Shown: positions 10,240 through 20,815, counted from the first letter of the stretch. The stretch: DNA of 64,000 bases from Rhizomys pruinosus (GCA_009823505.1 VZQC01000610.1:2998845-3062844); one strand, 5' to 3'. Notes: a model not told the origin generated them from the letters alone. Program-made: numbers and translations.

Positions 10240-11190
10240 AAAAGCTTCTTTACAGCAAAAGAAACACTCAGAGAAAGTGAAGAGAAAACTCACGGAGTAG
10301 GAGGAAACCTTCAACTAGTGATACGTCCTGACAGAGCATTGTTTTCCAGAATATATAAAGTACTCAAAAACAAAGAAGAAAACAAAGGACTCACTCAAAA
10401 GAATGGGAGTAGAGGTGAACAGAGACTTCAAAAGTGAGTGATTAGAGATGGCTGAGAAACAATCTTAAAAGTTTTCAACATAACTAATACTTGTGGAAAT
10501 GCAAAGTAAAACCCCTTTAAGACATCATCTCACTCCATAAGACTGGCAAAACAGCAAAGGAAACAAATGAGACCAAATGCTGGAGAGGTTGGTGAGGAAG
10601 GGGAACCATTCATCCACTGCTGGGGGGAATGTAAACTAATACAACAACTATGGAAAGCAGTGTGGAGAACCCTTTAAAAGACTCAAAATGAGCTGTCCAC
10701 CTTCTGACGCGTCAACACTCTCATACCTGAGTATATACCCACAAGACCATCCTACAACCGCAGAACAACATGCACATCCATATGTATTGCAGCTCTCGTC
10801 ACAATAGTGAAGAGCTGGAACAATCCAGTGCCCCTAAACTGACAGTGGATAGAAAGAAAATGGTGTCATCTACACAATGGAGTTCTATGTATTGGGTAAA
10901 GAAAGATACATCATGAAATTGTCAGGTAAATGGGTGGAAACTAGAAGACATTATGGTTAAGTGAAGTAACACAGTCCCCAGAAAAACAAACACAAATGGT
11001 ATACCTCATCTCTGGATGCTAGCAAATACCTAGTTGTAAGGCAAGTTGAGCAACTTTAATATGATCTGAAAACAACGGTGCCTCATATTGTGAATCCCGT
11101 TAACATGAATTTTGGTATAATGGGTTGGAGGGTATGTATGCATATTTTAGAGTAATATATAATCACAATGGAAAAGATATTAACAAAATT
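9935..11190 (+). mobile_element. L1 3' end: ORF2 C-terminal part and 3' UTR
   Basis: Non-coding L1 remnant. It starts slightly further 5' in ORF2 than the copy at position 1 and runs through the same landmarks (GGAGGAAACCTTCAA near 10300, ATCCACTGCTGGGGGGAATG near 10613, GGAGTTCTATG near 10881). Many small indels break the frame. An uninterrupted A tract at 10206-10236 stands where the copy at position 1 has about 28 bases of ordinary L1 sequence. Confidence 0.9.
10206..10236. repeat. 31-base poly(A) tract inside L1
   Basis: Thirty-one consecutive A bases between AAATAAGGT and CTCAAAAGCTTCTT. The sister copy has unique sequence here, so this is a replacement or expansion, not ordinary L1 sequence. 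Confidence 0.95.
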
Positions 11191-11204
11191 ATAAAAGTAA
11201 ATGT

Positions 11205-11288
11205 TGAGCTGAGATTTAGCTCAGTGGTAAACTCCATGATTACTGAATGAAACCCCAGCACTAAAATGAATGAAAAAAAAAAAAAAAC
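11205..11288 (+). mobile_element. ID-like tRNA-derived SINE, diverged
   Basis: GAGATTTAGCTCAGTGGTAA resembles the ID head (A box), followed by GAATGAAACCCCAGCACTAA and a poly(A) tail. It is not a functional tRNA: the anticodon arm is not preserved and there is an A tail. Confidence 0.75.
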
Positions 11289-11387
11289 TACTTTGTCATG
11301 ACATTGTGTCTAATCACAATATTTATTTTAATGAAGTGCTTTTTAGTAATTTCTTATACAAGGCTGCGTGAGCTTTTGTCCAAGCAC

Positions 11388-11547
11388 GTCTTTTTTTTTT
11401 GTTTTTGTCGTGAGACAGGATCTCCCTGTAGCTCTGGCGGTCCCCTGGAACTCAAGCTGTGACCAGGCTGGCCCTCGAACTCACCAGAGATTCTGCATGC
11501 CCTCTGCCTCCCAAGGCTAGGAGTAAAGGCATACACCACAGGGCCCG
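11388..11547 (-). mobile_element. B1 SINE, half of a B2-B1 pair
   Basis: Reverse B1, somewhat diverged (GAGACAGGATCTCCCTGTAG; GACCAGGCTGGCCCTCGAAC). Its 5' end abuts the tail of the B2 at 11548. The pair, not each element, is flanked by TGTCCAAGCAC at 11377-11387 and 11797-11807. Confidence 0.9.
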
Positions 11548-11796
11548 GCAATTTATTTATTTTGCTGTAGGTGTATCAATGTACGTCTGGCATGCAAGTT
11601 TGTGCACCCGTGTTCCGTGCAATGCCGCGGAGGTCCGAAGAGGGTCCTCGGATTCCCCTGGAAATGGATATCTCCTGGAAGTGAGAGTTTCAGACGGTTT
11701 TTCTTGGCCGCCATGTGGGTCTGGGGATCGAACCCAGGTCCTCTGTAAGAGCAGTCGGCACGCTTAAACCGCTAGAGGATCATCTCTCCAGCCCTC
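11548..11796 (-). mobile_element. B2 SINE, half of a B2-B1 pair
   Basis: Reverse B2 with the window's characteristic 3' half (TTTGTGCACCCGTGTTCCGT, GCAATGCCGCGGAGGTC) and a tRNA-like head ending ATCATCTCTCCAGCCC. See the B1 entry for the shared 11-bp TSD. Confidence 0.92.
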
Positions 11797-11807
11797 TGTC
11801 CAAGCAC

Positions 11808-12909
11808 TTCTAAACTATTATACAGTAATTAAAAGTATCAGGCTGATGTAACTTAGCCTTTCTGGATGCTTAAGGACTATACTTAATGCCCATACCAATT
11901 TGGCCGAGGGTCTTAAAGGATAACTTTGTTCCTTGCCCTCAGAGGTCAACTAAGTACCAGGGGACTATGAATGGGGGCATCTCTTGAAATGTCCTGCAAA
12001 TGTGAGTCACCAATCTTCTTGTGCAGGGAGGTCTTGGAGATCCACTAATGGGACTTCAGCCAGTGTCTAGTCTATAAAGAGGAAAGTGTGCTCATGCTTC
12101 AAAAAGGGAAGCCTGGTCTAGCAAGACCTGACTTTGTCCTCAAGTAGATGGAACTGGTAAATGAAAAGCCAAAAGGAGCCGGGGCTCCCTCCCCCCTCAA
12201 AACTTGAGTGACTCCTGAGGACCAGATCCTCAACTGACCTTGAGAAAACAAAAACCTTGGTTAATCTGGGCTAACTGTGTGGCCTTAAACACCCAAAAGC
12301 AAAGTATAACCAGAAATAAATAATCAGTAAGGCCTGAGAAATTTTACTTCAGGTATAAAACTTGAGATCTTAGTAAAAAGACAAAAAGGGGGGAAAAAAC
12401 ACTGTTGTTTTGCCTGTCTTCAATTCTTACTGGCAAGTGCAGCTACCCCGTGGCTGCCACTGCTTTTGCCATCCTTCAAAGATATGAAACACAGCTTTTC
12501 AACCTTCCAATATGGACTGAAGACTCATGTCTCTCTAAGAATCCTCCAAACCATCAGTGCTAGATGGGGACTGCTGAGACATCCAGCTTGTGCACTGAGC
12601 AGCTAGTGGGGGGGTTTCAGCCTCTTCAGAGTATAGACTGCCACTGTTGGACTACCCAGGCTGTATCATGGAGACCAGTACAGGAAGATCTAGACAGGAT
12701 GTGGTGATTACTGAACCTCATTTGGTGACCACAGGAAGGAAAGTCCCCAGTGTGGAGCACAAGGGCAGGACTGATGATTGTTTGGGCTTGCCAAGGAGGA
12801 GCCTTCAAACACTTCCTTAAGGAAAACATGACATCTTTCAGCCTAATAAAGAAAAAAACAACAATAATAAAAGAAACCATTAATTTCTTGATTAAGAAAT
12901 GTTGTATGA
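11808..12909. other. Mostly unassigned; possible old L1-linked repeat
   Basis: No gene is recognised. The part at about 12410-12700 (TACTGGCAAGTGCAGCTACC, CTGCTGAGACATCCAGCTTG) resembles a medium-copy rodent repeat from memory, but I cannot name it. AAATGTTGTATGA at 12897-12909 together with 13079-13136 looks like an L1 3' terminus split by the B1. Confidence 0.45.
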
Positions 12910-13078
12910 GCCAGGCATGGTGGCGCATGCCTTTAATCTCAGCACTTGGGGGGCAGAGGCAGGAGGATCTCTGTGAGTTCAAGACCAGACTGGTCTACAG
13001 AGTGAGTTCCAGGCCAGCTGGGGCTATAGGGAGTCTCTTGTCTCAAAAAGACAAAAAAAAAAAAAAAAAAAAAAAAAA
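12910..13078 (+). mobile_element. B1 SINE with long poly(A)
   Basis: Forward B1: GCCAGGCATGGTGGCGCATG, TGAGTTCAAGACCAGACTGG, TCTCAAAAAGACA, ending in about 26 A bases. It appears to sit inside an L1 3' terminus whose end (AATGCACAAAACTTCAATAA) continues at 13084. Confidence 0.93.
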
Positions 13079-13136
13079 GTAGTATAAAATGCACAAAACT
13101 TCAATAAAAAATTGACTTTGAAAAAAAAAAAGAAAA

Positions 13137-13555
13137 GGCAGCCCTGAATACAATGAGGAATGAGCCAAGGGCTGAGCCGCGGAGGCATGAAGGCCCTGCT
13201 GGGTGTGTGTGAGGAACGGCAGGGCTCAGTGTGGCAGGAGGAACGGAAGAGGAACCACCGTGCCAGCTCCATTGGTCCTGAGACCTATATCTGACCTTTC
13301 ATCACTGTGAATAACTGTCAGAAACAACTTAAGGGAGGGAGACTTTATTTTTGGCTCATAATCTTGCTGCAGGAGGCTTGCAGCTGTGAAAGGCACTGTA
13401 GGCTTTGGAAGGAGTTGGGATATTCTGAGAGTCTAAGACATTGGAGATTTTTTAGTGTATTTGTGGTGGTGTTAAAACATTCTGATGATGTTTTGATGCA
13501 CTCACTGAGAAGCAGAGCCTGGATGCCTTCTCCTCAGTGTGGGCTAGGAGATTGT
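13137..13555. other. Unassigned sequence
   Basis: The part at 13310-13380 (GGGAGGGAGACTTTATTTTT) is weakly like a reversed LTR-like repeat. No gene is recognised. Confidence 0.45.
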
Positions 13556-13572
13556 AGAAATGAAGGTGAGGT

Positions 13573-13659
13573 CTGACCTCCGCGGCATTGCACGACACGG
13601 GTGCACAGACCTGCATGCAGACAGTACACGCATACACATAAAAAATAAATTAAAAAAAA
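13573..13659 (+). mobile_element. 5'-truncated B2 fragment at a triple direct repeat
   Basis: Only the 3' half of B2 is present (GCATTGCACGACACGGGTGC, GCAGACAGTACACGCATACA) plus an A-rich tail. It lies between two exact copies of AGAAATGAAGGTGAGGT (13556-13572, 13660-13676). A truncated SINE with an intact TSD is uncommon, because SINEs usually insert full length. Confidence 0.92.
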
Positions 13660-13676
13660 AGAAATGAAGGTGAGGT

Positions 13677-14275
13677 GTCGGCATGCACAAGACCTATGCA
13701 AACTCAAGCAGACAAAACCCCAGCACAGATCTGTGGAAATGGGCAATAAGCCCCAATCTTAGTAAAAAAGTTATTGGCAGCTGATTACTGCTGGGTAATG
13801 AAGAACTGATCTTTTTTTATTTTTTTTAATTTTATTTATTTTTGTATGTGTATGAGTGTACTGTCTGCATATAGGTTTGTGCACCCGTGAGGAGGTCAGA
13901 AGAGGGTCTCGAATTCCCCTGGAACTGGAGTTAAAGATGGTTCTCAGCCGCCATGTGGGTGCTGGGGATCGAACCTGGGTTCTCTGCAAGAGCAGTCGGT
14001 GCTCTTAACCACTAGACTATCTCTCCAGCCCCAGAACTGATCTTCTTGAAGAGAAGGACTTTGCATAGGCTGACTAGACCCCAGTGGATGAACTTGCACT
14101 GAGGAACATCTGGGGACACTAACTTGAATGATAGAACCCAACACAAATGATAGAATTATGAGGGCGTTATAGTAGGTGCCAGTGGGCAAGGGGTGAAATG
14201 ATGATTAAGATTGACAGAGGTGTTCTGTTTGGAATACACAAAAATTCAATAAAAATTATTATTAAAAAAAGAAAA
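13677..14275 (+). mobile_element. L1 3' UTR, itself holding a B2
   Basis: L1 3'-UTR text: GGCATGCACAAGACC, CAGACAAAACCCCAGCACAG, ATTGGCAGCTGATTACTGCT, and the end AATACACAAAAATTCAATAA with poly(A). Flanking repeats are AGAAATGAAGGTGAGGT on the left (13660-13676) and AGAAATGAAGTTGAGG on the right (14276-14291). A reverse B2 interrupts it at 13813-14032. Confidence 0.88.
13813..14032 (-). mobile_element. B2 SINE with 11-bp TSD
   Basis: Reverse full-length B2 (TTTGTGCACCCGTGAGGAGG; CGCCATGTGGGTGCTGGGGA; ATCTCTCCAGCCCC). AGAACTGATCT is duplicated at 13802-13812 and 14033-14043, so it inserted after the surrounding L1 3' UTR. Confidence 0.95.
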
Positions 14276-14291
14276 AGAAATGAAGTTGAGG

Positions 14292-14672
14292 CCTTAGCCC
14301 TGCTGGCCAAACCAACTGCAGCAGGAGCAATTGCTGCTCAGCCCCGCCACAGCCACAGGCTCCTGAGCTTGCTCCCTGCGCTCAGTGCAGCAGCACCGAG
14401 GGGCCACACGGGAAACCGATATGGACAATCACTCTGGTTAAGAGATGGAGACTAGGAGGATGCAGAGAGGGAGGTTGGTAAGACGTTATAACATTCCAGA
14501 CATGTCAGGAGAGTGGCCTGGTCCAGCGTGGCAGAGATACAGGTGATAAGTGGCCATAATACAACAAGCATTGTTGTCTTGAGTAGACACCAGGATTTGC
14601 TGACTGATCAGACGTGGAGAAACCTACTTTTCACTTCCTTCTCTCTTCCATTGCAAAGTGCAATACAAGAAT
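14292..14672. other. Unassigned sequence
   Basis: Continues the pre-insertion sequence interrupted at 13572. No gene recognised. Confidence 0.55.
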
Positions 14673-14808
14673 CAGCCAGCAAGATGGCTCAGTGGGTAGA
14701 GGTGCTTGTTGCCAACCCTAAGGACCTGAGTTCAATCCTGGGGACCCACAGGGTAGAAAGAGAGACTGGGGTCACACAAGTTGTCCTCGACCTCCATACT
14801 CATGTTGT

Positions 14809-14845
<37 letters not shown>
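14673..14845 (+). mobile_element. B2/B3-related SINE ending in (CA)n
   Basis: tRNA-like head CCAGCAAGATGGCTCAGTGG, then GACCTGAGTTCAATCC, CAAGTTGTCCTCGACCTCC and a CA tract at 14812-14845. Same subtype as 17197-17370. Confidence 0.85.
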
Positions 14846-14847
<2 letters not shown>

Positions 14848-15873
14848 ATGTGTGCGTGCGTGCGTACACACACACTTGAAGGACTCAGAAGTAAAGTGAA
14901 GTACCTTCACCTTGGTTTTCTGACAAGCGGTCAGTCCTGCAGTGGTGGGACGAGAGAATAACTTGTAAGCGTCTCAGCACTGAGGTCACTGCACCCACAC
15001 AAGACTGACAGAGGACAGTGATGGCCAGCAAGGTAAGAACCAGGGTAACATTCTTCCCCCTGAAGAATGAGCAATCATAATACTTAATTACCTTTAATGA
15101 GCTCTTCTGCCCATCCCCTTCTTCCACCCATGTGCTGGACCTGACAAAACTCAACAGTGCCGTGGATAAAGCCAACGTGTTTATGAAGGCCACCCACAGC
15201 ACCAGAGGGCCTTCCTCTATTGTCTCTGGTGTCCTGTCACAGGGTGCTTGATGGCTTTTCCCCCTTCCATCCGGAGCCCTGTTCATCTCTGAGTCTCAGG
15301 TCAGGCCCTGCCTCCTCAGTAAACCATTATTCCTGGCCACCCCATCACTGATCCCTGTGTTCTCCTCATTTTGCAGCAATGATCACGTTCCCTTTACTGT
15401 ACAGTAGCAGCATTCATCCATTGTTACAGAACTGCTATTTAGATCATTAATTGTTATCAGCAACACAATGCTTTATCAACCTGGTGACTCCACAAACTCA
15501 TCAAAATCAAAGTTACTCAAATGTATCCTTTATTAGCTGAACTAATCAGTGACAATCAAAGAAAAATACATCTACATGGTTAAAGTTTGTATCTGAAATG
15601 CCATCCCCACCCCCTAATGTCCTCTCCAGGATCAATTCTGAATTTTTCTTCGCTGGTTGATGCTGACATTTTTGGACTCTGTAGAACTTTAGGAAATGGA
15701 GCTAGCTGGAGCAGGCTATGAGGATTGGTCCTTTCTCTGCCTCCTGTCACATCCCACATAAATCCTTCCTCTTTTAAGTTGGATCTGTCAGATGCTGAGA
15801 TCACAGTAATGTGTCAGTAACCAAAAGATGCATGTTACAAAAATGGGGCAATCAAAAAAAAAAAAAAAAAAAA
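14846..15873. other. Unassigned; possible L2 remnant at 15300-15430
   Basis: The part at 15300-15430 (GTCAGGCCCTGCCTCCTCAG, CTGGCCACCCCATC, GCAATGATCACGTTCCC) is faintly like the 3' part of the ancient LINE L2. The rest is unassigned. Open frames on the minus strand at 14885-15286 show no known domain. Confidence 0.4.
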
Positions 15874-16017
15874 GCCGGGTATGGTGGTACACACCTTTAA
15901 TCCTAGCACTTGGGAGGCAGAGGCAGGTGGATCTTTGTGAGTTCAAGGCCAGCCTGGTCTACAGGGTGACTTCCAGGACAGCTGGGGCTACAGGGAGACC
16001 CTGTCTTGAAAAAGACC

Positions 16018-16048
<31 letters not shown>

Positions 16049-16065
16049 ACAAAACAAAAAAAAAC
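15874..16065 (+). mobile_element. B1 SINE with (AAAAC)n tail and a leading A tract
   Basis: Near-consensus B1 (GCCGGGTATGGTGGTACACA; CCAGCCTGGTCTACAGGG) with an (AAAAC)n tail. TGGGGCAATCA is duplicated at 15844-15854 and 16066-16076. About 19 A bases lie between the left copy and the first base of B1, an unusual arrangement for a single insertion. Confidence 0.94.
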
Positions 16066-16258
16066 TGGGGCAATCAGAGTGTTTATCTTAGAAGCTAATT
16101 CCCAGCTCACCAGGTTTGTTTCAAGCAATATGTACTTAACTAAATGAAGAAGTGGAAGTTCACTCTGAAGTGATGGACAGGCTGGATTCTTTAATTATAG
16201 AGATAGTCTCATCTAGCAAACATCAATTTTAAACTTCTCAGACTAAATGCCCTATTCC

Positions 16259-16498
16259 TGGGGCTGGAGAGATGGCTCAATGGTTAAGAGCATTAGCTGC
16301 TTTTATATAAGACCCATGTTCAGTTCCTAGCATCCACATGGCATCTCAGAACCCTCCTCTGTCAGAACCCTCTAATTCCATAGGGTCTGATGTTCTCCTC
16401 TGACTTCTTTGGCTATTGCACATATGTGGTACACTTATATACATGCAAGAAAACCATTCATATCCATAAAATTAAAAACATAGATAAATAAATCTTAA
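16259..16498 (+). mobile_element. B3 SINE
   Basis: GGGGCTGGAGAGATGGCTCA head, GTTCAGTTCCTAGCATCCAC B box, CTCCTCTGACTTCTTTGGC body, AAATAAATCTTAAAT tail. Confidence 0.9.
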
Positions 16499-16565
16499 AT
16501 ACCCTATTTCTCAGGGGTGATAGGACACAAAGATCAGGAGGTAGCCCAACAACAGAGACTGTGAG

Positions 16566-16765
16566 TACGGAGCTGTTGAGATAGCTCAGTGGTTAGCAGT
16601 CTGTACTGCTCTTGCAGAGGACAAGGATTCAGTTCCAAACACCCATGTCAGGCAGCTCAAAACCACCTGTAACTCCTGCTCCAGGGAATCTGACATCTCC
16701 TTCTGAACACATGTGTGCACAGGCACATAAGTGTAAATAATAAATCTTTAAAATATAATAATCAT
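16566..16765 (+). mobile_element. B3 SINE
   Basis: Head GAGATAGCTCAGTGGTTAGC, GCTCTTGCAGAGGACAAGG, body AACCACCTGTAACTCCTGCT, tail AATAATAAATCTTTAAAAT. Confidence 0.88.
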
Positions 16766-16988
16766 TTTAAAAAATGAGAACAGGTTACTAGAGTGCACTT
16801 ATATAAAATTAAAACCTGATGAAAGGAAGGGATAGTCAAAACCATGGTCCCCTATGGGAATAGCCATATTGCTGGGACAGAAGGATTCCATCCAGGATAC
16901 AAGAACATTGCACGCATATGCTACATGGTAACTCTCAATTCCTGTCTGTCAATTTCTTTATAGGTCTTACATTCTGAAGGATGCATTT

Positions 16989-17134
16989 AGGGGACAGAGA
17001 AATGGCTCCCTGAATAAAGCATTTGCTATGCAAGCTTGACAGCTCAGGTTCTGTCCTGGGATACACATGAAGGTGAAAGGAGAGAAACAACTCCACAAAG
17101 CTGTCCATTCACTACAACACGCCCCCAGCATGTA

Positions 17135-17172
<38 letters not shown>
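16989..17172 (+). mobile_element. B2/B3-related SINE ending in (CA)n
   Basis: Diverged tRNA-like head (GAGAAATGGCTCCCTGAATA), GAAAGGAGAGAAACAACTCC, then a CA tract at 17138-17172. Confidence 0.75.
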
Positions 17173-17175
<3 letters not shown>

Positions 17176-17196
17176 CTAATAATAACTGTTTTTAAA

Positions 17197-17370
17197 GGGT
17201 CAGCAAGATGGATCAGTGGGTAAAGGCACTTGCTCCCAAAACCTGAATTCGATCCTGAGGACCCACATGGTAGAAGGAGAGAAACAACTCCCACAAGTTA
17301 TCCTGTCAGCTCTACACTCATACTGAGGGACATGTGAGCCCCTCTTCTACACACACAAAATGAAGATTGA
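17197..17370 (+). mobile_element. B2/B3-related SINE
   Basis: GGGTCAGCAAGATGGATCAG, GGGTAAAGGCACTTGCTCCC, AATTCGATCCTGAGGACCCA, GAAGGAGAGAAACAACTCCC. Same subtype as 14673-14845 and 16989-17172. Confidence 0.87.
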
Positions 17371-18725
17371 CATATATTTTTGTTTTAATAAGAGAATTTG
17401 GGCCACTGTTAAAATCTCATGGAGTGGAGAATCATGAGTAACAGAGGCACAGAGCACTCGGATTGGATGGTGGTGGGGAATCCGATGCATCATCTACCAG
17501 GAGTCTTGCAGAACCTGAGCTACCGCCCCTGGAGACCTAGCGTCTTCCCAGACTTCCTATTGTAATGCTCAGAGGAGCAGGCAATGCAAGATCTAGATCA
17601 ACCAGGAAACAGACTCCCAGGCATGTCTAGGAAGGGATTTCTAGATTGAATTAATTGGGGTAGAAAGACTGATCCTAACTGTGTGTGGCACGGTCTTACC
17701 TTACTCTCCTAACTGTGGAGTCCCAGAGTGAATACAAGCAAGCAAAAAGTGAGGTGAGCTCCAGCACTCGTCTCCCTGATTCCTGGCTGCAGACACATGT
17801 GACCAGCCTCATATTCTCCCACCATGCCTTCCGCACAATGGTGATCAGCACCTTCAGGCTATAAGCCAGGATAAGCCCTTCCTTCCTCAAGTGTTTTTGA
17901 CCAGTATTTTGTCACAACACCTGACTAATACATGTTTTTGTCTTGGCTGCAAGCCATAAATTGCTTCTTCAGTTCTGAGCTTCAAAGCATGTGGACTGAA
18001 CCAGGGGCAGCAAAGGATGGGTAACTGGCCCTACCCTTGGCAAGGCCTGCCTGTTCTGACACAAAGTGCTCTAAACTCAGGAGAAAGGCCAGCCCCCACA
18101 ACTTCGTGTCTCACTGTTTCTCCCTGGCTGTGTACACACTGTCACCTCTCTTCTCTGGGCATCCACTCCACCCTGGCAATTTCCTTCTCTTGCATTTCTT
18201 TTCTTTTTGGTAACATGCAATCCTAACAACAAATTGCATTTATTGCTATTTCTCTAAAGAGAAATGTGCCCTACAGAAGTCACCTTCCTTACAGCTTTGT
18301 CATCTACAACAGTGTGATATTTCTTTATGAGACAGAAGAATTATTTCCTCCTGATATTGTTTTCACATAAGCAGAAATAAATATTATTGTACTAGCCATA
18401 GAGAAACATCCCACATGGATAAGAGTATATTTTGTGCCTGAAATATCGCTTTCCTCAAGTATTTTCATAAGCACTTTGCACATAATATAAAATACTGGGT
18501 AATTCCAAAACAAATAGACTGCACTCTGTTCCAGGGAGGCAAGTAGACAAAAACAAAAGGGTTGTGCTACTCAGAAACCACTGTTCAGTGAGAGGGAGAC
18601 TGGTGACTGAAAGTGGAGGCCTCGTGAGCAGTTACCCTTCAGCTAAAGCAAGGACAAGTTCTACAGCTGAAACAAAACCGACATGTTTCAAGTTACCACC
18701 TATAAACATTCAGAAGAAATGATCT
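17371..18725. other. Unassigned sequence, 1.35 kb
   Basis: No repeat or gene recognised; one of the longer repeat-poor stretches. Open frames do not exceed about 70 codons. Confidence 0.55.
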
Positions 18726-18806
18726 ACAGCTGGGGAGGTAGCTCAGTGGGTAAAGTGAGTGTCTGTCCACTTGTGTAACAGTTGGGTATAGTGGTGTGCA
18801 CCTATG
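18726..18806 (+). mobile_element. B4-type SINE fragment
   Basis: GCTGGGGAGGTAGCTCAGTG head followed by GTATAGTGGTGTGCACCTAT; truncated. Confidence 0.7.
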
Positions 18807-18807
18807 T

Positions 18808-19375
18808 ATCAGCTTCCTTTCCATTTCCTGTGGCAAAATACCCTGACAAGCTGGACGTGGTGGCACATGCCTTTAATCCCAGGTAGACACAGGCAGAGCT
18901 CTGTGAAATCTAAGGCAGCCAGTTCTACAGAATGATTTCTAAGCCAGCTAGGGCTATAGGGAGACCCTATCTAAAAAAAAAAAAAAAAAAAAACCCACAC
19001 ATATTAAAAACAGACAAACCAAAAACCCTGACCGAAAGAACTTATGAGACAAAGGGTTTATTTTTAGCTCATCATTCCAAGTTATAGTTCACCTTAATGA
19101 GGCATCAAGGCAGGAGCTCGAAGCTGAGCGTGGCAGCCACATTTGGGAGCAGAGAGAGAAGGAATGCTTGTATACTTGTGCTCAGCTCACTTTTACCCTG
19201 AGGACCCAAACCTAGGGAATAATGGTAGCACCCACTTTAGGTTGGGCTGTTTTCCCACGTTAATCAGTGCAATGGAAACCAACCTGCATAGGCTAACTGC
19301 TTTAGCAGTCCCTCATTGAGACTCTCTTCCCACTTGATTTTATATTCTGTCAAATTGACAATTAAAATATCTCAA
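18808..19375 (-). repeat. LTR-like rodent repeat split by B1
   Basis: Reverse copy of the 6255-6655 family. The 3'-terminal part is CTGTGGCAAAATACCCTGAC (18826-18847); the rest follows from 19026 (GGGTTTATTTTTAGCTCATC, TCTGTCAAATTGACAATTAA). A forward B1 separates the parts. Confidence 0.75.
18851..19025 (+). mobile_element. B1 SINE inserted in LTR-like repeat
   Basis: CTGGACGTGGTGGCACATGC, TTTAATCCCAGG, GGGCTATAGGGAGACCC, then poly(A) and an A-rich tail. CCCTGAC is present at 18841-18847 and 19026-19032, a short TSD. Confidence 0.9.
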
Positions 19376-19439
19376 CCTCTAACCCTCTGCAAGAGCAGAG
19401 ACAGCAGATCCCAGAGACTTGCTCTCCAGCCGCTCTATC

Positions 19440-19838
19440 CATTGTTGAGTTCCAGGTTCAATAAGACATCCTGTCTTGGGGTTGGAGAGATGGCCTAGCG
19501 GTTGGGAGTGCTGACTGCTCTTGCAGAGGACCCGGGTTCGATCCCCAGCACCCACATGGCAGCTGAAAACCATCTTTAACTCCAGTTCCAGGGGAATCTG
19601 ACACCCTCTTCTGGCCTCCGTGGCATTGCACAACACGGGTGCACAAACCTACATGCAAACAGTACACTCATACACATACGAAAATAAATAAAATTAAAAT
19701 AAAGACACCCTGTCTCAAAAAATGTAAATGAAAAGACATAGAGGAAAGCATCTAACATTGACCTCTGGCCTCCACACTTGCATTCAGAAGCCCACACACC
19801 TGTGCCTAAATGCATATACACATGTGCACGCCCAAGAA
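19440..19838 (+). mobile_element. B4-type SINE remnant split by B2
   Basis: GAGTTCCAGGTTCAATAAGA at 19447 and the continuation CACCCTGTCTCAAAAAATG...GACATAGAGGAAAGCATC, TTGACCTCTGGCCTCCACAC after 19706 are the 3' half of a forward B4-type SINE, interrupted by the B2. Confidence 0.8.
19477..19701 (+). mobile_element. B2 SINE with 14-bp TSD
   Basis: Full-length B2: GAGATGGCCTAGCGGTT, GACCCGGGTTCGATCCCCAG, GCATTGCACAACACGGGTGC, AAATAAATAAAATT tail. Flanks are AAGACATCCTGTCT (19463-19476) and AAGACACCCTGTCT (19702-19715), one mismatch. Confidence 0.96.
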
Positions 19839-20433
19839 TAACATGATCTAGAACAGAAAGAAATGGCTCTGTGCTATAAGAGACTTAGAAGTAAGAAGAC
19901 AGAGAAATGCTGGTATCTTTGTGGTCTGTGCATGAAATGAATCTAAAATATGGTTCTCAGGACAATATTCCTGACATTATGGGCTAGACCATTCTTGTTT
20001 TAACAGCCTTCCCTGCATGCTTCTATAAGACATTTACCAAGAGCCAGGCCTTAGCCCGTCAGAGGTCTAGAACCCTGTTTCAAGTCAGACAACAAAAAGC
20101 ATCTCCGCAGAGTGTGTCAGGTATTCCACAGTGGAAAGGTTGACCGAGGCTCAAAACCTCAAAGAAGCCTGAGTCAGCCCTCCTGTGCCCACCCACTGTT
20201 GGACAGTTTGACAATGACCACTAGGGGCATCACAGAAACCTTGGGTGATTTCCCCTGGACTCCCACCTTCCTACAGCTCTTCAGTTAAGCAATCTCCACA
20301 CTTGTATTCAGCATTACAGTAACAGGTTGTGCAGTCTTCAGGCTCTGAGAGTCTCCCCCTCATCCCACTGTCCTCTGGGATGTCACATGGCCAGGAATCA
20401 TTCTCTTGGTTCGTTTGTCCTGTGTTCTATTTT
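19839..20433. other. Unassigned sequence
   Basis: No gene or repeat recognised. Confidence 0.55.
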
Positions 20434-20815
20434 GCTTTCTGTTGCCATGATAAAACACTCCCCAGTAGCAACTTAGGGGAGGAAAGGGTTTATTAGGCCT
20501 ACACTTCAGCCCATCATTGAGGGAACTTATGGCAGAAAACTCAAGCAGGAACTAAGGCAAACATCGTGGGGGAACATTGCTTACTGGCTCGTTTAGTTCA
20601 CATTCAGCTAGCTACCTTTCTTATACTGCCCAGGCCCACCTGCCTAGGGATGACACTGCCCACGATGAGCTGAAACCTCCTACATCAATTAGCAATCAAG
20701 ACAGTGCCCCCACAGACATGTCTACAGGCCAGCATAATCAGACAGTTCCTCAACTGAGGTTCCCTCATCCCAGGTGACTCTAGGTTATATCAGGTTAACA
20801 CTAAAAACTAACCAG
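20434..20815 (-). repeat. LTR-like rodent repeat, nearly complete
   Basis: Reverse copy of the 6255-6655 family: TTGCCATGATAAAACAC, GAGGAAAGGGTTTATTAGGC, TTCTTATACTGCCCAGGCCC, ACATCAATTAGCAATCAAG, GGTGACTCTAGGTTATATCA. Confidence 0.8.

Noticed and set aside
11205..11288. Possible tRNA gene or BC1-like RNA gene
   Set aside because: Diverged ID-like head with an A tail. Key stem pairs are lost, and there is no BC1-type unique 3' domain.
16259..17370. tRNA-like heads as tRNA genes
   Set aside because: They are the A-box and B-box parts of B2/B3 SINEs followed by SINE bodies and A-rich tails; no full cloverleaf can be drawn.
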